Positions 1 through 14,121 of a stretch of DNA of 64,000 bases are shown here, in pieces. How positions within the stretch are numbered: the first letter of the stretch is position 1; the number at the start of each line of letters is the position of its first letter. The notes under the pieces were generated by a model, which worked only from the letters and a program-made list of their open reading frames with translations, was not told the DNA's origin and did not search any database. Source of the stretch: Arachnopeziza araneosa (lineage: Eukaryota; Ascomycota; Leotiomycetes; Helotiales; Arachnopezizaceae); contig QYAI01000026.1 in assembly GCA_003988855.1 (NCBI GenBank), forward strand, positions 248,001 to 312,000. Reading direction: 5' to 3'. A program made the translations under genes and the position numbers.

Positions 1-132
1 AAGACGGGGTGATTCGAAGCAGGTCTGCGTTGCGATTTCTTCTATTATGACGGAGTCTGGATTTACCTTGATGGGAGATAGGCTTGCTCGTATTGTACTT
101 CTTGGTGGACTTTCCGGGAGTTCGTCGTCCAT
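1..132 (-). CDS. Partial hypothetical protein (N-terminal fragment, runs off the left edge)
   Basis: An open frame starts at an ATG on the minus strand (132-130) and stays open for 44 codons to the window edge. The product begins MDDELPESPPRSTIRASLSP and is rich in Ser, Pro and acidic residues. No domain is visible in so short a piece and I do not recognise the family. A GTAAAT sequence after codon 22 could be a splice donor, so the coding part might stop near position 67. It lies about 200 bp downstream of the myosin stop codon and reads in the same direction. The call rests on an open frame and a plausible start only. Confidence 0.45.
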   Translation of the reverse strand, partial: MDDELPESPPRSTIRASLSPIKVNPDSVIIEEIATQTCFESPRL

Positions 133-333
133 AATATCATGCAATGAGAAATGAGTCTCCTTCGATCACACTCTTCTTCTAACAACAACAGTTCTATTGA
201 CATTAATCAATCACTCATAAGATACAGTACTACAGTTGCACCATTTCACTCATTCATCCCTGCCCAACACCTCCCAATGCTCCGTGCCCTATCATGATAT
301 ATCATACAGCCCCTTCCTATCACTACCTCGAGT

Positions 334-3300
334 TCATAAGAAACCCTTGCTTAAGCTCGTCTGCCTAGATACGCTACTCTTTCTCTTCGGCACATCAATA
401 CCATTCTCTTCAACCCCAGTTCCACTAGCCATGCTCCACATCGCACTAGTTCGTCTCACACTTCCCGCCCGCTCTCCTCTCAATTTCCAACTTTCTAGCT
501 CTCTCTCGATACGCAAGGCGCGCTCTTTCTCCTCATTCAAAGCTCTCTCAGCCCTTCTGGCAGTAAGCTGCACTGCACTCTCACTGCTCTGTAATTCGTC
601 GATCGTCTTCAACAGTTTTTCAACCTTGTCTCGAGATCTGGAGATATCCTCTTGCAGTTGAGAATTCGTCTTGTCCCGGCGTTCGATTTGTTGTTGCAAG
701 TCCTTGACAGTGCGATCAACATTACGGACGGAGCGCTGGGATTTGCTGCGTTCAGTTTCTTGGGCTTCAAGCTGCGATTCAAGCTAGAGGATATGTTAGC
801 TAGGTAACCAGGACAATCCCTCAGACACTTACTTCTTGGACGCGACCATGGAGGAATCTAACGTCTTGGCTTGCACTTGAGTAGCTCTTTGTTTCAAGAT
901 CGACAAGTCGTACTTGGAGCTCCTTCAAAGACTTCTCGAGCGCTGCTTTCTCTGTATTGAGTTGCACAGTCATCTCGCGTTCGGCAACGATGTCCTTCTG
1001 CATTTCGGAAGCAAGGGCTTCGGCACGTCTCATCTTACCCACAGCTGCTGCTGCAATATCTTCTTGTTGCGCAAGGTTGGATTTGAGTTCTAGAAGTTCC
1101 TTATCTAGACTAGCCGCATTCCTGAGCGAAGGGCTATCACCCCGTGCAAGGTCATCAAGGCCAGCCTTTGCCTCCACTAAGCGAGCTTCGAGACCGCGCT
1201 TCTCCCGTTGAAGCATGTCTCGTTCGGCAGTGATATCATCAGCCGAGGTCCTCAATGTTCTCAATTGGGACATCAAGCTAACAATCTTGTCCTGAGCATC
1301 GGTATGAGCCTTAATAGCCTCATCTCTAGATGCAGACAAATCTGACAAGGTAGATTCAAGACGGGCCTTCTCTTTGGACCAAGTGGAGCTGTTGAGGACT
1401 TCATCGTCCCATTTAGATCGAAGCTCTTCAAGTTCTTCTCGGAGTCGAGTATTTTCTGCTTGCTTGAAGAGTTTTTCTTCTCTTGCAATATCAAGCTCAT
1501 TTGTAAGAGTAGCGAATTCAGTTTGGTACTTCTTGCGAGTTTGCTCCATGCTAGTTTCCTTGTCTTCGATATCCATGGCTCTTTGACTACGGTAATCTTC
1601 CAGCTCGTGTTGCAAACGCTTCCTTGCTTGAACTGCTGCTTCCAGATCGGATGATAGGTCTTCAAGTCGTTCTTCGTAGCTTTGGTTTTGTCGTTGAAGA
1701 TCTTCAATAGTAGCATCCATTTGCTGACGTTCAGACATGATCTCAGCGCAAGTATCGTCAGCCTCCTTTGCTTGGGATTTGGCAAATTGTTCGGCACGGG
1801 AAGCTTTCATTACTGCAATCTCAGCCTGCTCGAGCTTACCAAAATATTCATCAGACCGGCTCTTGTACAGTGACAAGCTTGATGATATGTCAGCCAACTT
1901 TGAAGATTCGGCATCAAATCGTATCTGAAGATCTGCATATTCTTGGAGTAGCTGGCTTCTGCTGGCTGCCTCCTGCTCTCTTTGCAGAGTCATCTCCTCT
2001 AGATCAGATTTCGCGTCCCGTAATTCGACTTCCAAAGTGGCACGAGTATGTTTTAGAACTTCGAAGTGCTTTTTGGTGTCACCAAGTTCCGCGACAATAT
2101 CATTGTGCGAGTGCAGGAGAGAACGACGAGAATCTTCTTGGCTATTGATGAGTTCGAACAATTCCTCATGGGATTTTGCCTGAATATCACGGAAAGACAA
2201 GTTACCGGTTTGAAGACTCTTTTCAAGAGCTGACACTTTCCTAGCTGAATCATCTAGCATTTCATGCAGCCTGCTATTTGCTTGTTCGAGTTTCTGAACA
2301 CGACGAAGAGATGGACTATCTTCTGGCCACAGCTCCCGAGCTGGTGTGGATCTTTCCAACTGGCTTTGCAGGTGACGATTTTGCATCTGAGCGAGCTGTA
2401 GTTGGTTTTGCAACTCCTCTAGGTCAGCTTTGAGATCCATACGGTTATTAAAGCTCAATATATCAGCAGTACGATCAGATCGTCCTGAATCTTGAAGTTC
2501 TGTTGCATTGCTTGGAAAGCGGCGAGTGGGTGTTGATACATTTGATCGGGGTCTCGCGTTGAGCTTGGTACGGTGGGTCGGTGATCTGTTAGTCTCAACC
2601 TGATTGGGATCGATTTCCTCTAATTTGGGCCGGATTGGTGATTGTTTGTCTGGAGAATCACCAAATTCATCCGTGAATCTTTTACGAAGTTCGGCCAATT
2701 GTGATTCAGCGTTGGCACGACCAGCTGTTTGAACTCGCAAGTTTTGATGTAATTCCTCTACTTTTTGTACAAGACCAGGAACTAGATTTGGGGTCTTGGT
2801 GGAGCTTCGATCACTTCCGCCATCAAACTGAGGCATTGGATGCATGACGTCGGGATCAAGGAGTTTCATCAAATGAAGGACTTCTTTTTCACGATTCTCG
2901 ATAATTGACATGAGTTGTCGGTTCCTAGCTTGAGATTGAGTATGAAGCTGACGTTCATCCTCGAGTTTTCGGTTTGCCTCTGCAAGTTGAGTCGTGAAAG
3001 TCGACGACACCTTCTCAGCATTGCGACTAGTTTTGTGCTCCTGAGCGACTTGGTGTGAGAGGTCCTCTAAACTTAACTGAAGCTTCTCCTTCTGTTTTTC
3101 GATAGAAGCTAAAGCTAATTGAGCATCACCGAGTTGTTTGTTCAACTTTTGGTTCTGGTCGTCGACCTTTGCCTTCTCGCGTTGCAGGGTTAACAGCTGA
3201 CCTCTAGATGTCTCTGAAGCCTTCGAGGTTGACCGGGCAAGTTCAAGCCCTTTCTGTTGAAGCTTATTCAAGAGAGCTCGGTTATCGTTTTCAGAAGCCA

Positions 3301-6300
3301 TGAGTCGGCTTTTGGCTGTATTGAGTTCTCGCTCAAGCCGCTCCTTCTCCTTGTCTACCTGCATGCCAAAATTACCAGATTCAAGAATAGTTGTCTCGAG
3401 GTCTTTGACCTGCTGACTCAGTCGAGCACACTCTTCCTCGAAATATTTTGCTCTACTTTGCTCTGCATCAAGATCTTTGCGCAAACTGGCCGCTCGTTCC
3501 TTTGCGAGTCGTGATGCGCTTCGATCATTTGAAAGTTCGGCTTGAATTCTAGCCTCTTCAGCGGCAGATTTAGCTTCCCGCAATCTTCTGATCTCGTTGC
3601 GTGCTTCGTTTCGTTCTTTCTCCGCAGTAACTCGGGCTTCTACTGCTCGCCTCAATGTGTCCTGTTGAACATACATTTCTTTCTCTATGATGATCTTAGC
3701 CTCGTTTAGTTCTTGAAACTTGTCGGTCAGCTCTCGGTATTTGTGCTCTGAGAGGAGTTGAACATCATCTCTTGATTGACGTTCCTTGCTAAGATCACGT
3801 TGGACCTCAGAGAGTTGTTCTTTCAAGTCTTTAATTTGTGCTTCCAGCATCTTGCGGTTCTGGCCGGCTTGAGCATCCTCATTAAGCCTAGCCTCAAGAA
3901 GCTTTCTTGCATCAGCTGCTTCTCTCTCAAGGTTTGCTTTTTGTGATTGCATGGCAAACATTTCGGCTTGGACCTCACGAAGTCGACTTGATATATTGTC
4001 CTTGTCCAATATTAGAGCACGCTTCTCATCATCAAATGTTCTCCGCTCAGTTTCGTAGTTGCGATTATCAGAACGGAGGACAGCCAACTCACTCTCTTTC
4101 TTCCGGACCAGATCCTCGTATGCAGTGGATGTTGTGGTTAATTGTGAGATTTGCTGATGGATTCGGCGATTCTCATGGGTTAGTTCGGACTCTCTAGATT
4201 TTGTCGCTTGAAGATCTCTAGTTGCGTTCGCAAGTTTGATATCCAAATCGTGATCCACTTTGAGCAATTTTCCTTCCAAGTCTTGGACTTTGCGATCTTT
4301 CATAGAAAGTTGGCTTTGAAGCATGTTGATCTCTTGGGAGAGACGTGACTCTTCAGCACTTCGCTGAGATTGCTTACTCGCAAGGACGTTTAGTTGATCA
4401 TCTAGAGCTTCTAACTTGTGAGCAAGATCTCTTTTCTCCATTTCCAGCTGAGAAATTATTTGTCCAGCTTGCTCCAATTCGGAACGCCATTTCTCTGCCT
4501 GTTGCTCTGCTCTTTTCTTTGCGTCCAAGAGGTCATCCAATTGATCCTCCAGTTTCTCTTGGTCGTCAAGCGCTCCTGCAAGCTTATCGCTGAGTTCAGC
4601 TTCTCGAAGTTGAAGTCTCTTGAAAATTTCTTCCTTGTCTAATGCTAACGAACGCTCACTCTCCAGAGTCTGCTGAATTCTTTGCATCTCCAAATGTGCA
4701 TTTCGGCGTTCTTCATCGAGTCGTTGACGATCCGCAGCCTCCTGCTTCATCTTCTCATTCAATTTAGTTATCATCTCATCCCGCTTCTTAACCTCACCTG
4801 AGGTACGAGTAGCGCCCAGCAGAGGTTTCATTTTCACCAAAAGTCTCCACCAAGGATTTTGGGAAAGGTCGAGATAAACTTGAAAATTGCGCTGGATAAT
4901 ACGTGTCGCTTCTGCACGGTAAAGTCTCTTATTTGCAATGCGTCGCTGGGTGAAGCCTCTTGCGACTGCCTGGAATCGACACATGATCTCGCTGATGAGT
5001 GCATCGCGCTGCTCTTCAAGTTCGGCTAATACACCAGCTCTGAAGAAAATTTTCGTCAGGCCAACTCGGAACAATGATTTATCTAGAGCTAATTTCTCGA
5101 GCATAATTGTCGCTGCTGATTGTCCTTCAAGATAGCCTCGTGGCATGTTTCGACACAAAACTTCATATCTCTGTCTGAATTCGGAAAACGGCAAGCGATT
5201 AGGAAAACCAGTTCGGGCAATCCTAATTCCTTCAAGGACACCATTACAGCGTAGCTGGTCAAGGACGAGAGGAGCACTAAGTTGTTTGGGGCGCTTTTTG
5301 TGATTGGGAATGATACATCGAACGAAATGAGGGTGTGTAGAATGTAGTTGTGCCATCAAGCTCGAGAGTTGCTCTTTGTGTCTTTGGGCAACGGTTCTGA
5401 ACAGCCCCTTCTTAACGCGACTTCTGGTAGATCCAGGGTCATCATCGGTATCAGCACAATCAATGAACAAACCTGCAACATGTTTGTCGGCAGATAGAGC
5501 TAGGAGCCGTGTTACATTGTCGTTCAGGGGATCCTTATTCTTCTCTAGCCAGCCTTCGGTCGAATATTCCACCTCGGCAGCATAATGTGTGAGCATGAAA
5601 CCCTGACCGAGACGAGAAGGACGGTATTTAGGTGTCTTGCGATCCCATAGTGAATGTAATTTCTCTGTGAAGGATTTATCTGTGGCTTTCGGCATGACAC
5701 AGTCCTCGTCCAAGCAAGAAAATATACCAATGGGGTTGGGCAACTCAATAAGATCGATGGTTGGTTGAAGATCATGCCCGAAGTCGATGAATTTCCACTC
5801 AATTTGCTCTCGAGCATATTCTTCTTGCTCTAGCACAAACATATGGTGATTGAAGAATTGCTGCAGCTTTTCGTTCGTGTAATTGATACAAAGTTGTTCG
5901 AAGCTGTTTTCCTCAAAAATTTCGAATCCAGCAATATCCAGGACGCCGATAAAGTGAGAATCATCCATACCCATTCCATTTCGATCAAGCTGTCTGTTGA
6001 CACGGCTGACAAGATCACCAAAACTACGCTCATAAATACCTTTCGACAAAGCATCTATAGCAAGGCGAACTTGCTCGGGAGTTTGAACTTTCTCAACCCA
6101 TTCTCGCCCAGCTTTTACTTTTGGATGTAAAAGACCTTGTAAGAATGGCTCTACAGACATGCCAAGAAGTTTACAAAATTTCTCTGCATGGATACGAGCA
6201 TCTGGAGCAAGGCGAGCTTGATCAGCTGCTCTGCTTTCCTTGACAACGGTAATGTTTCCCAGATGTAGAACTGCCGCTATCGTTCGAAGAATGGATGACT

Positions 6301-7623
6301 GCTCTTTCTCTGAGAATCCCATAATGTTAAATGCCTCGATGAGAAAGTTCCACTCGTCACGGTCAGAAACACCAGTAATGGTATCATGACCGTCTCTAGT
6401 GTACGCAAAGTCTTCCACATCCATACCATCAAGAAGAAATTCTTGCTTCATTCGACGATCCGCACCTTTGAGGAGCTGGTAAAAGATATGGTAGTTTCGC
6501 TCATGAGCGTTAAGACGTACAACACGAGATTTTTCTAGCAGATACCAATCAATAAAAGCTCCGACAATGGTCCCGGAACCAGTAAACTCTATGCGTATGA
6601 ATTTTCCGAAACGAGAGGAGTTGTTATTTCGCACTGTTTGAGCATTTCCAAACGCTTCTAGAATGGGATTTGCGCGCAGGATTTGTTGCGATAGATTCGA
6701 GTGTTGTTGAATCTTATTCTTGACTGGAGAATCCGAATAAGCAACTGCCGCTAGGTATTGGATGACCTTCTTGGTATTTTCTGTCTTTCCTGCACCGGAT
6801 TCTCCTGTAACAAGGATGCTCTGATTCTGCCCTTCATCAACCAAGTTTCGAAAAGCTTCATCCGCCATAGCATAGATATGTGGCTTGGTTTCCTCTCTTC
6901 CTTGCCCTTTGTACATGTTAATGTACTCGTTTGTATAAATTGGAAGAGGGCAATACGGATTGATGGCAACTAAGAATAAGCCCGAGTATGTATAGATCAG
7001 GTCTGCCTGATATCGCATATGTAGATTGTGTACAACAGAGGCCTCGTTAAGGTGCGTAAGCTCGGCCATGTCATCCGCTTTGTCAAATTTGGCAGGATTT
7101 ACTTTATCTACAGTATCTGCATTGGCTTCCCGTTGCTAGTAGATCTGTTAGCCAAGTTAATTCTGCATTTGACTTCAGCACCTACACTGCCGTCCTCGCA
7201 CTGAACCAAAATCTGGTTATCTCCAAGCTCTTCTACTATCCAGCCCTTGACAAAAGCCGTCTGGGGATCCTTCAGCCAAACATAGCGTTTCCCAGAGAAG
7301 TCATTCTCCCCCTCAATGCCGTCCACCGTCTCTGGTCCGCCGCGCATTTCCGAAGTGTTGATGAATGATGGAGCGAAAGTATTAGATGTCGGTGTAGCGC
7401 TCTTCGAGTTCGAATATCGCCGGCTTGTGATATGACTTGGTGAAACAACTCCCGCCAGGGAAGAATATGATCTATTATGTCCTGAAGGGTTTGGGGTACC
7501 ACTGGGGGTTCCTGATAAAGGCGAAGACATAATCATGGACTTTGGCCTGCCGCTGGAAATTGTAGGAGCAGGTGATGGAGAGCCTGTCCTCGAAAAGGGA
7601 TTAACCCGCTTCTGCGACGCCAT
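334..7623 (-). CDS. myoB: Class II myosin heavy chain (conventional non-muscle myosin)
   Basis: Actin-based motor of the contractile actomyosin ring, needed for septation and cytokinesis in filamentous fungi. Three exons: 7623-7186, 7135-833 and 783-334, with introns of 50 and 49 bp, giving 2,396 aa, the usual size for this fungal family. A Ser/Pro-rich N-terminus leads to a myosin SH3-like fold (about 105-155). The motor (about 165-850) carries the P-loop GESGAGKT (257-264), switch I NNNSSRFG, switch II DIAGFE and the RCNGVLEGIRIA relay region. Two degenerate IQ motifs (about 855-905) are followed by the WWRLLVKMKPLL hinge and a very long coiled-coil tail (about 925-2300). The tail has a proline-containing break near 'SPIRPKLEEIDP', then a basic Ser-rich end. 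The start is ATG 7623 in context ACAATGG; an in-frame TTG 27 nt upstream is not used. Intron 1 was placed by restoring the conserved VDKVNPAKFDKADDMAELTH segment. Confidence 0.96.
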
Positions 7624-8685
7624 TGTGTCGCTGAAATCCGAATACTCCAAAAGGGAATGGGAATTGTGATGGAGCTCAAGCCATAGGATAATTTACCATT
7701 CGTGAGAGTTTTTGAACTGAAGTCGTAAAGGATTTTGTGAAAAAGGTAAGGCGCGCGAGTGATTAAGGCAATGGCCGCATAAGAAAGAGAGAAGTCTAGT
7801 TGTTAGACTGTCGTGGGTTGTCCTTGCCAAACAGTGTTGTTGACTTGACGCGCAGCCGTGAGTGGTTGACGCACAGTCTGTAAACAAAACAGCGCGGCAA
7901 CCCTAGTCGGTCCCGTGACGGGCTTGCAGCAGGTTACCGCTCGTACAACAACCTTGGAAGGCATTTCTCTATTTGTGCAGAAGATATATAAACTCTGTGC
8001 TGAAAATATCTCGAAATCTCGGGGGATTTCTCGAGGCGCACTGGATTTTAAAAGGACTTGGTGTTACAAGTACAATAACGAAGGAGCATTGAGTTCTACC
8101 TCGATGGTAGGGGTGGTAGTTACAGGTACAAGGGCTGATGTGGGGTCTAGTAGAGTGGCAGAGAGAATATGAGAGATTAGGTGGAAAGTCTTGGAACCCT
8201 GAAACGAGATGGAAGTTATTTTTCACAAGATGGTATTGTCTTGTATAGTTATTTGGTGCCTCGTTGGAAAGTACCCAACCCACTATCGGATAAAAGAAAA
8301 TCCATTTCCAAAGAAGTTCGGCGCTTATGCAGTCAGATCCCGTGATGCTCTGCAAACGGCTTAGCCGTTTATTAGTAAATCTCAAGGAGCTTCGAAGTCG
8401 TCTGGGCGTCTTGGACGATCAACTTCAAAACTTCATTCTCCCCCTCTACAAACAACTGGACTAATCATCCTTAGTCTTTGATTCAAGACTTTGGTACACG
8501 TTTGCTCTTATTCTCAACCCTACTAGCAACATTACGCGCACTTCTTTACACGTTCTTCATAACTTTTTCTTTCTGTAGCAAGATGGTTCTCCAGTGTCGA
8601 CCACACCAGTCTTCAAGATAAACCTTGAGCTTTACTAATTTGTGCGAAACCGCAACGTCATAAAGACAGCTCGCGCATCAGTGAG
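7624..8685. promoter_or_regulatory. Divergent intergenic region between myosin II and the Red1-like gene
   Basis: About 1.06 kb separates the two start codons, which face away from each other, so it must hold both promoters. Visible features are pyrimidine-rich stretches before each start and a near-perfect direct repeat (TTGACGCGCAG / TTGACGCACAG) at 7845-7855 and 7866-7876. No convincing TATA box or further gene was seen. Confidence 0.5.
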
Positions 8686-11600
8686 ATGGCAGACTACCCA
8701 GTAGCGCCTGCATATGGCGCAGGATATGGCTCAAGAGATCAAAACAACAATTCCTTTGTACCACCATATTCAAATCCGTACATGCAAGGCGATGGTGCAG
8801 CGCAAAATCACATAGGAGCAAATTATAACACGTCGATGTCTGCCTATGGATACAACCAATCTGTTCCCGGCTTCCCAACGCCGAATATTGCCACAGGCGC
8901 ACCTCCTATGCCTATATACCAAGGTTGGAATCAAGAATCCGTTTCACTAAATTCCTACTCGACACCACCCAATCCAGCCCCATATCAAGGTTATATTCAA
9001 AATACACCAGCACAACAAAGTGCTCAGTATTATCCCTCAGCTAGTCAACCAAACTATCAACAGAATATGGCTTCAGTTCAGCGTTATGAACAGGCCGATC
9101 TGAGCGAGGGCGAATTTGAAGATGGCATTGCTGCACAGATAACCAATAATTATAGCGGGTCTCAATGGGGGCCTGCCGGTGGGAACGGATTTTCAAATAC
9201 TGCGCAACGCGCTTTTCAAAATAGAAATGAGAGCTACAACACACATCCAGCTATACACACTGGTAGGCGTTCTTCGAAGTTCCGACATCTCTTCTGACTT
9301 ACAAGTTCTAGGCAATAATTACACTCCCCGCTCCAGAGAGAATTCTCAACTAATCCGCCAGCAATCTGATTCATACTCTCCATATGCAGCAGATGAGCCA
9401 CCTAGACCTAAGTCAACGGCACCGAACCAAGTAATCCAACCTATCATTGAAGCGGCAAAACCACAAAATGGCGGAACGCAAAACGGTGCGAAGGACCAGA
9501 CCAACGAGCATCAGACAAACGGATGGCATAAACCGCAGGAAGGAAATAGCCATGCGGCTCACACCGCCCTTCAAAATGTAACTCAAAACATTCCAAACCA
9601 ACACGCAACTTTAAAAGGTAGAACTATTCCTGAAATGCGAGTGGAAGCTGGAAAAGCTGTCCGAGAATTATTCCCGCGCGGTGTACGATACTTAACCTAT
9701 CTGGACGAAGGATTTAAGGAAGATATCATATCGAATCTCTTCGACGACGTCAAAATGCCCAAGACTCCAGTAGCACATGGCAAAACTGATGCAGAGCATG
9801 CTATCTCAGCTAGTAGAAGGTCGGACCAACCGGATGATGCAAAACAAGATGCCAGTTTTATGATAGCGAATAGACCAGTGATTGTGAGTGGACCGCCTCT
9901 ATCAGAGGTTGCCGTCGCTCCAGCAAAATCTATAGCTATGGACGAGAAACAAAAAACTCTTCAGTCGAAAATGGAAGCGTTAAGGAAATCACGAGAAGAG
10001 CGTGCTCAGAAGGCTGCTGCCAAAATTCCAGTAAAACCAGTCACCGTATCAGAACTTGTACCTATACTATCCACACCCTCTGCCGTAACATCCTCTATTG
10101 CACCACCCGAAAGAGAGGGATTGCAGCCAGAGGACTCTTCTATAGCCCCAGCTTCGAATTCGCCTCCAACGACAGCAACTGATGTTGTGACCCCACCACT
10201 TGACGCAAGCCAGGTTAACTCAACTCATTCGCTCCCCATAACGCTCAATACACAACCCCAGCAACCTCTCATCCCAGGACTGTTCCTTGCATCGAATGCT
10301 GCTACCCCTGCTCCGCTTCCGACTCCACCTCCAGTTGCTCAAGCACCTATTGTCAATCAACGCAAGCGTCCAGTCGCATCTGACTTCGACCAGCCTACAA
10401 CAGCAATAGCTACTTTCAAAAGGCCATTTGGACACAGTCGTAATGAGCAGCCCCTTGTTATCAATGTTAGCGAGGATGAGTCTGAGGACGAAGATGTTGC
10501 GATGGAACTAGAATCTCAGGCTGACCAAGACTCGCCTACTCTGCCTGGACGCAAAATGTCCGATCAGCGATTAGCCTCGTTCCAAAATTTACAGTCAAAC
10601 AATAACCCAATCCGAAAACCTTATACTCCTCCCCCAAACACCGTCGGAATTAGTACACCACCACGTCCTCAATCTGCCTCAAAAACACCAATGCCAACTC
10701 CCGACGTTCTGTTGCAAAAGGAGACTGAGATACAAAAGCTTAAGAAGATGATCGCAGAACGCGAAGCGGCACGCGCTCGAGCACGACAAACTCCTAGCGG
10801 TAGTGGTTCACATACTCCACGCGGATCAGAGACAGAGGCAACTACTTCTAAGGATAACTCAAACTCGATAAATGGCACATTGACTAGTAAAGTTGAAACA
10901 TCTATTCAAGTACAGAAAATGATCACGGTTGCAGACGAGAAAGTTCTAGTAGATCAGCAAAGATTACTGGACGCCCAGGCCGCAGAAGCCAAGAAAGTAG
11001 CTGAGGTTGCGCAGAAAGAGGCAGAGCAAAAGCGCTTACGGCGACAGAAAATAGCTGCTGACCTTCCACTCGTTGATGCTGAAGTTCAAAAGGGTCAATC
11101 GAAGCTCGAAGAACTAAGGGCTGAGATGGCCAAAATTGAAGCCGATATGCAACAGAAAATGGAGGACAAGCGCAAGTTATCGGATGAAATGGCAAGACTA
11201 GGCCAAGAGACAGAAGAACAACTCCAAGCTGAAAAGGATAAGCTTGACGATCTCAATCGGCAAGAAGCAAACTTCAATATCGGTAAGTATTCGTTTCATT
11301 TCGTTTCTACTTGTATGCTTGTTTCATTCGTTTTTTGAAGAATTTTGTTCGAAATTGGATGTAGACTCACTCTCCAGGTACTTTACATACTGCATCTTCA
11401 AAAGTTCAAGCAGAGCCAAATGAACCTACTCCAAATGATCAGGAAATGCCGCTATCAGTCATCAAAGCAAATGCGCCTAAAATTGCTCCTGTGAATATCC
11501 CGGCCGACAAAGTACCTGATCCCCCCATAAATCCTCCTATTAACGACTCCAATCACATCGAAGAACCTCCAGTTGCGTCATCATCTAGTGCATTAGGGGA

Positions 11601-12652
11601 AGATAGAGACGATTCGAAGGATAGTATCTCAACCGATCGAGCCCTTGAGGCACAATTACAAGAAGCAGCGCAAGCTCAGGTGGATAGGCATGATTCTGGA
11701 CAGAACGATGTGCAAATTGGTATTCCAGTCCCTGAGTCTTACCAAGAAGGCCAGAGAGCAGCCTCTAGTCCTCCGGAAGAGGGCCAGATCAGCGATGATT
11801 ATTCTCCTGTTCTTGACCGCGATATGGCTGACGCTGAAGCTCCTGATCGCGAATCAGATGACTACGAACCGCCGGATGCAACTCCTCCGGACGAGGTGTC
11901 GGAAGCGGACTCGCCACCTTTCAGCCCAGCTCCTCCAGACTCTGTCCCTGAATTACATAACGATGATATGATTATTGACTCAATACAGCCAGCTGATACA
12001 AGCAGCCAGAAGGATGATAACGAGACGAGACATTACGATAACGGGGCACTTCTACAGGTGATTGAAGTAAAAGATAGATTTCTTTACCCGGCTGTTTGAT
12101 GTTTGCTAACACCACATAGCATGACATCCACCAAACCCCTAAGACGCAATTTTTCACCCCATATGAAAGTCCCTTGAAAAGATTCCGAGCTTATCGTTTC
12201 CATCCTGAATTCAAGCACGACGTCGCCGGTGGGCTAAGATCTCTAACTTATAGCCACAATATCGATCCCAACGCTGAATTTTGCCGCTATGAGTTAGCAG
12301 GCGGGATTTGCAACGATCCCAACTGCGCTGAACAACACTTCAGATCCATTAAAATTCCTGGTGCGTTGGTCACCAATGCCAATTGACTTAGGTTTCTTTG
12401 GTTCAATCCATTGTCGTCTACTGACCAGTTTGAGCAGATGACCAAATTATGGCTGCCATCGGATGTCCTGACGAATTTCAGGGAGAGCAACGTAATAAAT
12501 TTCGAGAGAGCCTGAGAGAGGTTCTCTTAGGACTTCGAGTCCGCAAAGTCAAAGACTTCGATACTATATCATCCGAGATTATTGCTCACCGCGCCAAATT
12601 CTTAGGAGACCCGTCAAAGATCTTGGCGGCTCTCGAAGGCATTGCCCTCTAA
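8686..12652 (+). CDS. red1: Red1/ZFC3H1-like CCCH zinc-finger protein (nuclear RNA surveillance)
   Basis: Five exons: 8686-9262, 9312-11282, 11378-12057, 12120-12360 and 12438-12652, giving 1,227 aa. The N-terminal third is Tyr/Gln/Asn/Pro-rich and disordered. Residues about 741-849 form a highly charged coiled coil (EAEQKRLRRQK ... KLEELRAEMAKIEADM). The C-terminus holds the PYESPL...FRAYRFHPEF lead-in and a C-x8-C-x4-C-x3-H finger (C1131, C1140, C1145, H1149). That combination is the zf-C3H1 domain of fission yeast Red1 and human ZFC3H1. Those proteins scaffold the MTREC/PAXT complex, which sends unstable nuclear transcripts to the exosome. The role here is inferred from the domain and architecture. 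Exon 3 could instead end 9 nt later (GTAAAA donor). Intron 2 (95 bp) is the longest; the other three introns are 49-77 bp. Confidence 0.85.
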
Positions 12653-13992
12653 GCAACTCTCATACGTATACCCACGGATTGTAAAACAACCATTTCCCCC
12701 TCCTGTCGGATTAAGTTCACATCTAAAAATTCCCCCCATGAGCCCTTATTCCCCCATCCTAGCATTTGCCGGCTTCAATTTGCGCCCTTCTTCTTTGTTC
12801 TTCTTGCGAGCATCAAGGCAATATCTGCTTGGACGGCGTTTTTGCATGGACATGCTATTATACCCAGCCAATTGGCTTCTAGCATTGAGAAGATAGAGGG
12901 CCCTGAGTGTGGACGCCTCAAGGCGAAAGAGTTTCCAGCCCATTTGCTGGGATCTGGGACACGTAGTCAGTCAGCAAATGATAGATCACAATAATAATTT
13001 TTTCTCTTCGGAATCTTGTTCTCTGGGATCTTTGTAACATATGTAAAAGCCACCTAGAGTGCTCCGCCCGTGCCGATCTAATCTCAATCATCTATTGCTC
13101 TTACAAAAAAATCCATGTTGTAAGTTTTTGTAAGGCTTGTCTCTAAACTACCTTTCCGTTCCCTACCGCGCGGCGTCTGGTTATTTCCCTGCGAATGAAA
13201 CAAATATCCTAAGGTAGCAATTCAATCACTTATTTTTAGAGCTCACTAATACTCATATTAACTCTGCCACACCAGACTATTTTCTCATCAGCTTCAAGCA
13301 CCGTTCCTTCGCTCACCGTTGAACACTCGGCAAGTCACACAGCTTTCCAATACCTCCAAACTCGGACCGAAAATTGATCCTTTTTGTAGTGGAAATAAGA
13401 TGAATTGCCGAGGGAGGATTGTGGCCGTTGCTCATGTTTTCATGCCTACTCTCATTTTCGTAGTTTTAAATTATTTTTCTACCAAAGCTGTGTTTTGCCT
13501 ACTGGAATCCTCGAGCAAGGCTTTCACATTTTTATGCATTACATTTTTTACTTGACCCTGCAGAAAATATACCGTGTAGATTTACCCTATTGAATTGTCT
13601 AGAGGAAGCAGGCAACCAAAAAAAGGGATGTCCTATTTACTTACAATTTTCAAGTAGGTACTCCGATATCAGGGCAAGCAATCGGCAGCAGCTTAACCAA
13701 AATGATGGGAGAAAAAAAAGATGGCAAATTCCTGCTTCCTCCTCCAGCCAAGAAAAATATTTTAAACCACTCTGTCGTCTGCTGCTGCGAAGAGTCTTCT
13801 GAAGTCACTGTTTATGAAATAAGGGACAACCTACAGGGGTGTTTATGTTGTTTCTTCTCGATTGCACCCCTGAGCTCTCCACCTCCCGATATCTCTTTCC
13901 CGGACCAGCCGAGGAAATGAGCAGAGAGAGTAGCTCAGGGATCAACCGAATTGACACTGACATCATACACAGTGGCTAGGGCTTATCTATAC

Positions 13993-14025
13993 CCTCGCCT
14001 CCGAAGAGGGAGGTGGCATTATTCG
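13993..14025 (+). repeat. Palindrome-cored short repeat, copy A
   Basis: Matches copy B at all but a few of about 33 positions. It contains GCCTCC, a GAAGAG spacer and GGAGG, so it could form a small stem, and is followed by the shared CATTATT. Function is unknown. Confidence 0.6.
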
Positions 14026-14121
14026 CCTGGACGATATGACTACGCGATTTACTTGTTAGTGTCAGATACATGGAGAGGAGGGGTGAATACGGACTCAATC
14101 TTTCGCAGCATCATGTGACAT

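Noticed and set aside
236..661. 141-codon plus-strand frame at the left end
   Set aside because: Antisense shadow of the myosin tail exon.
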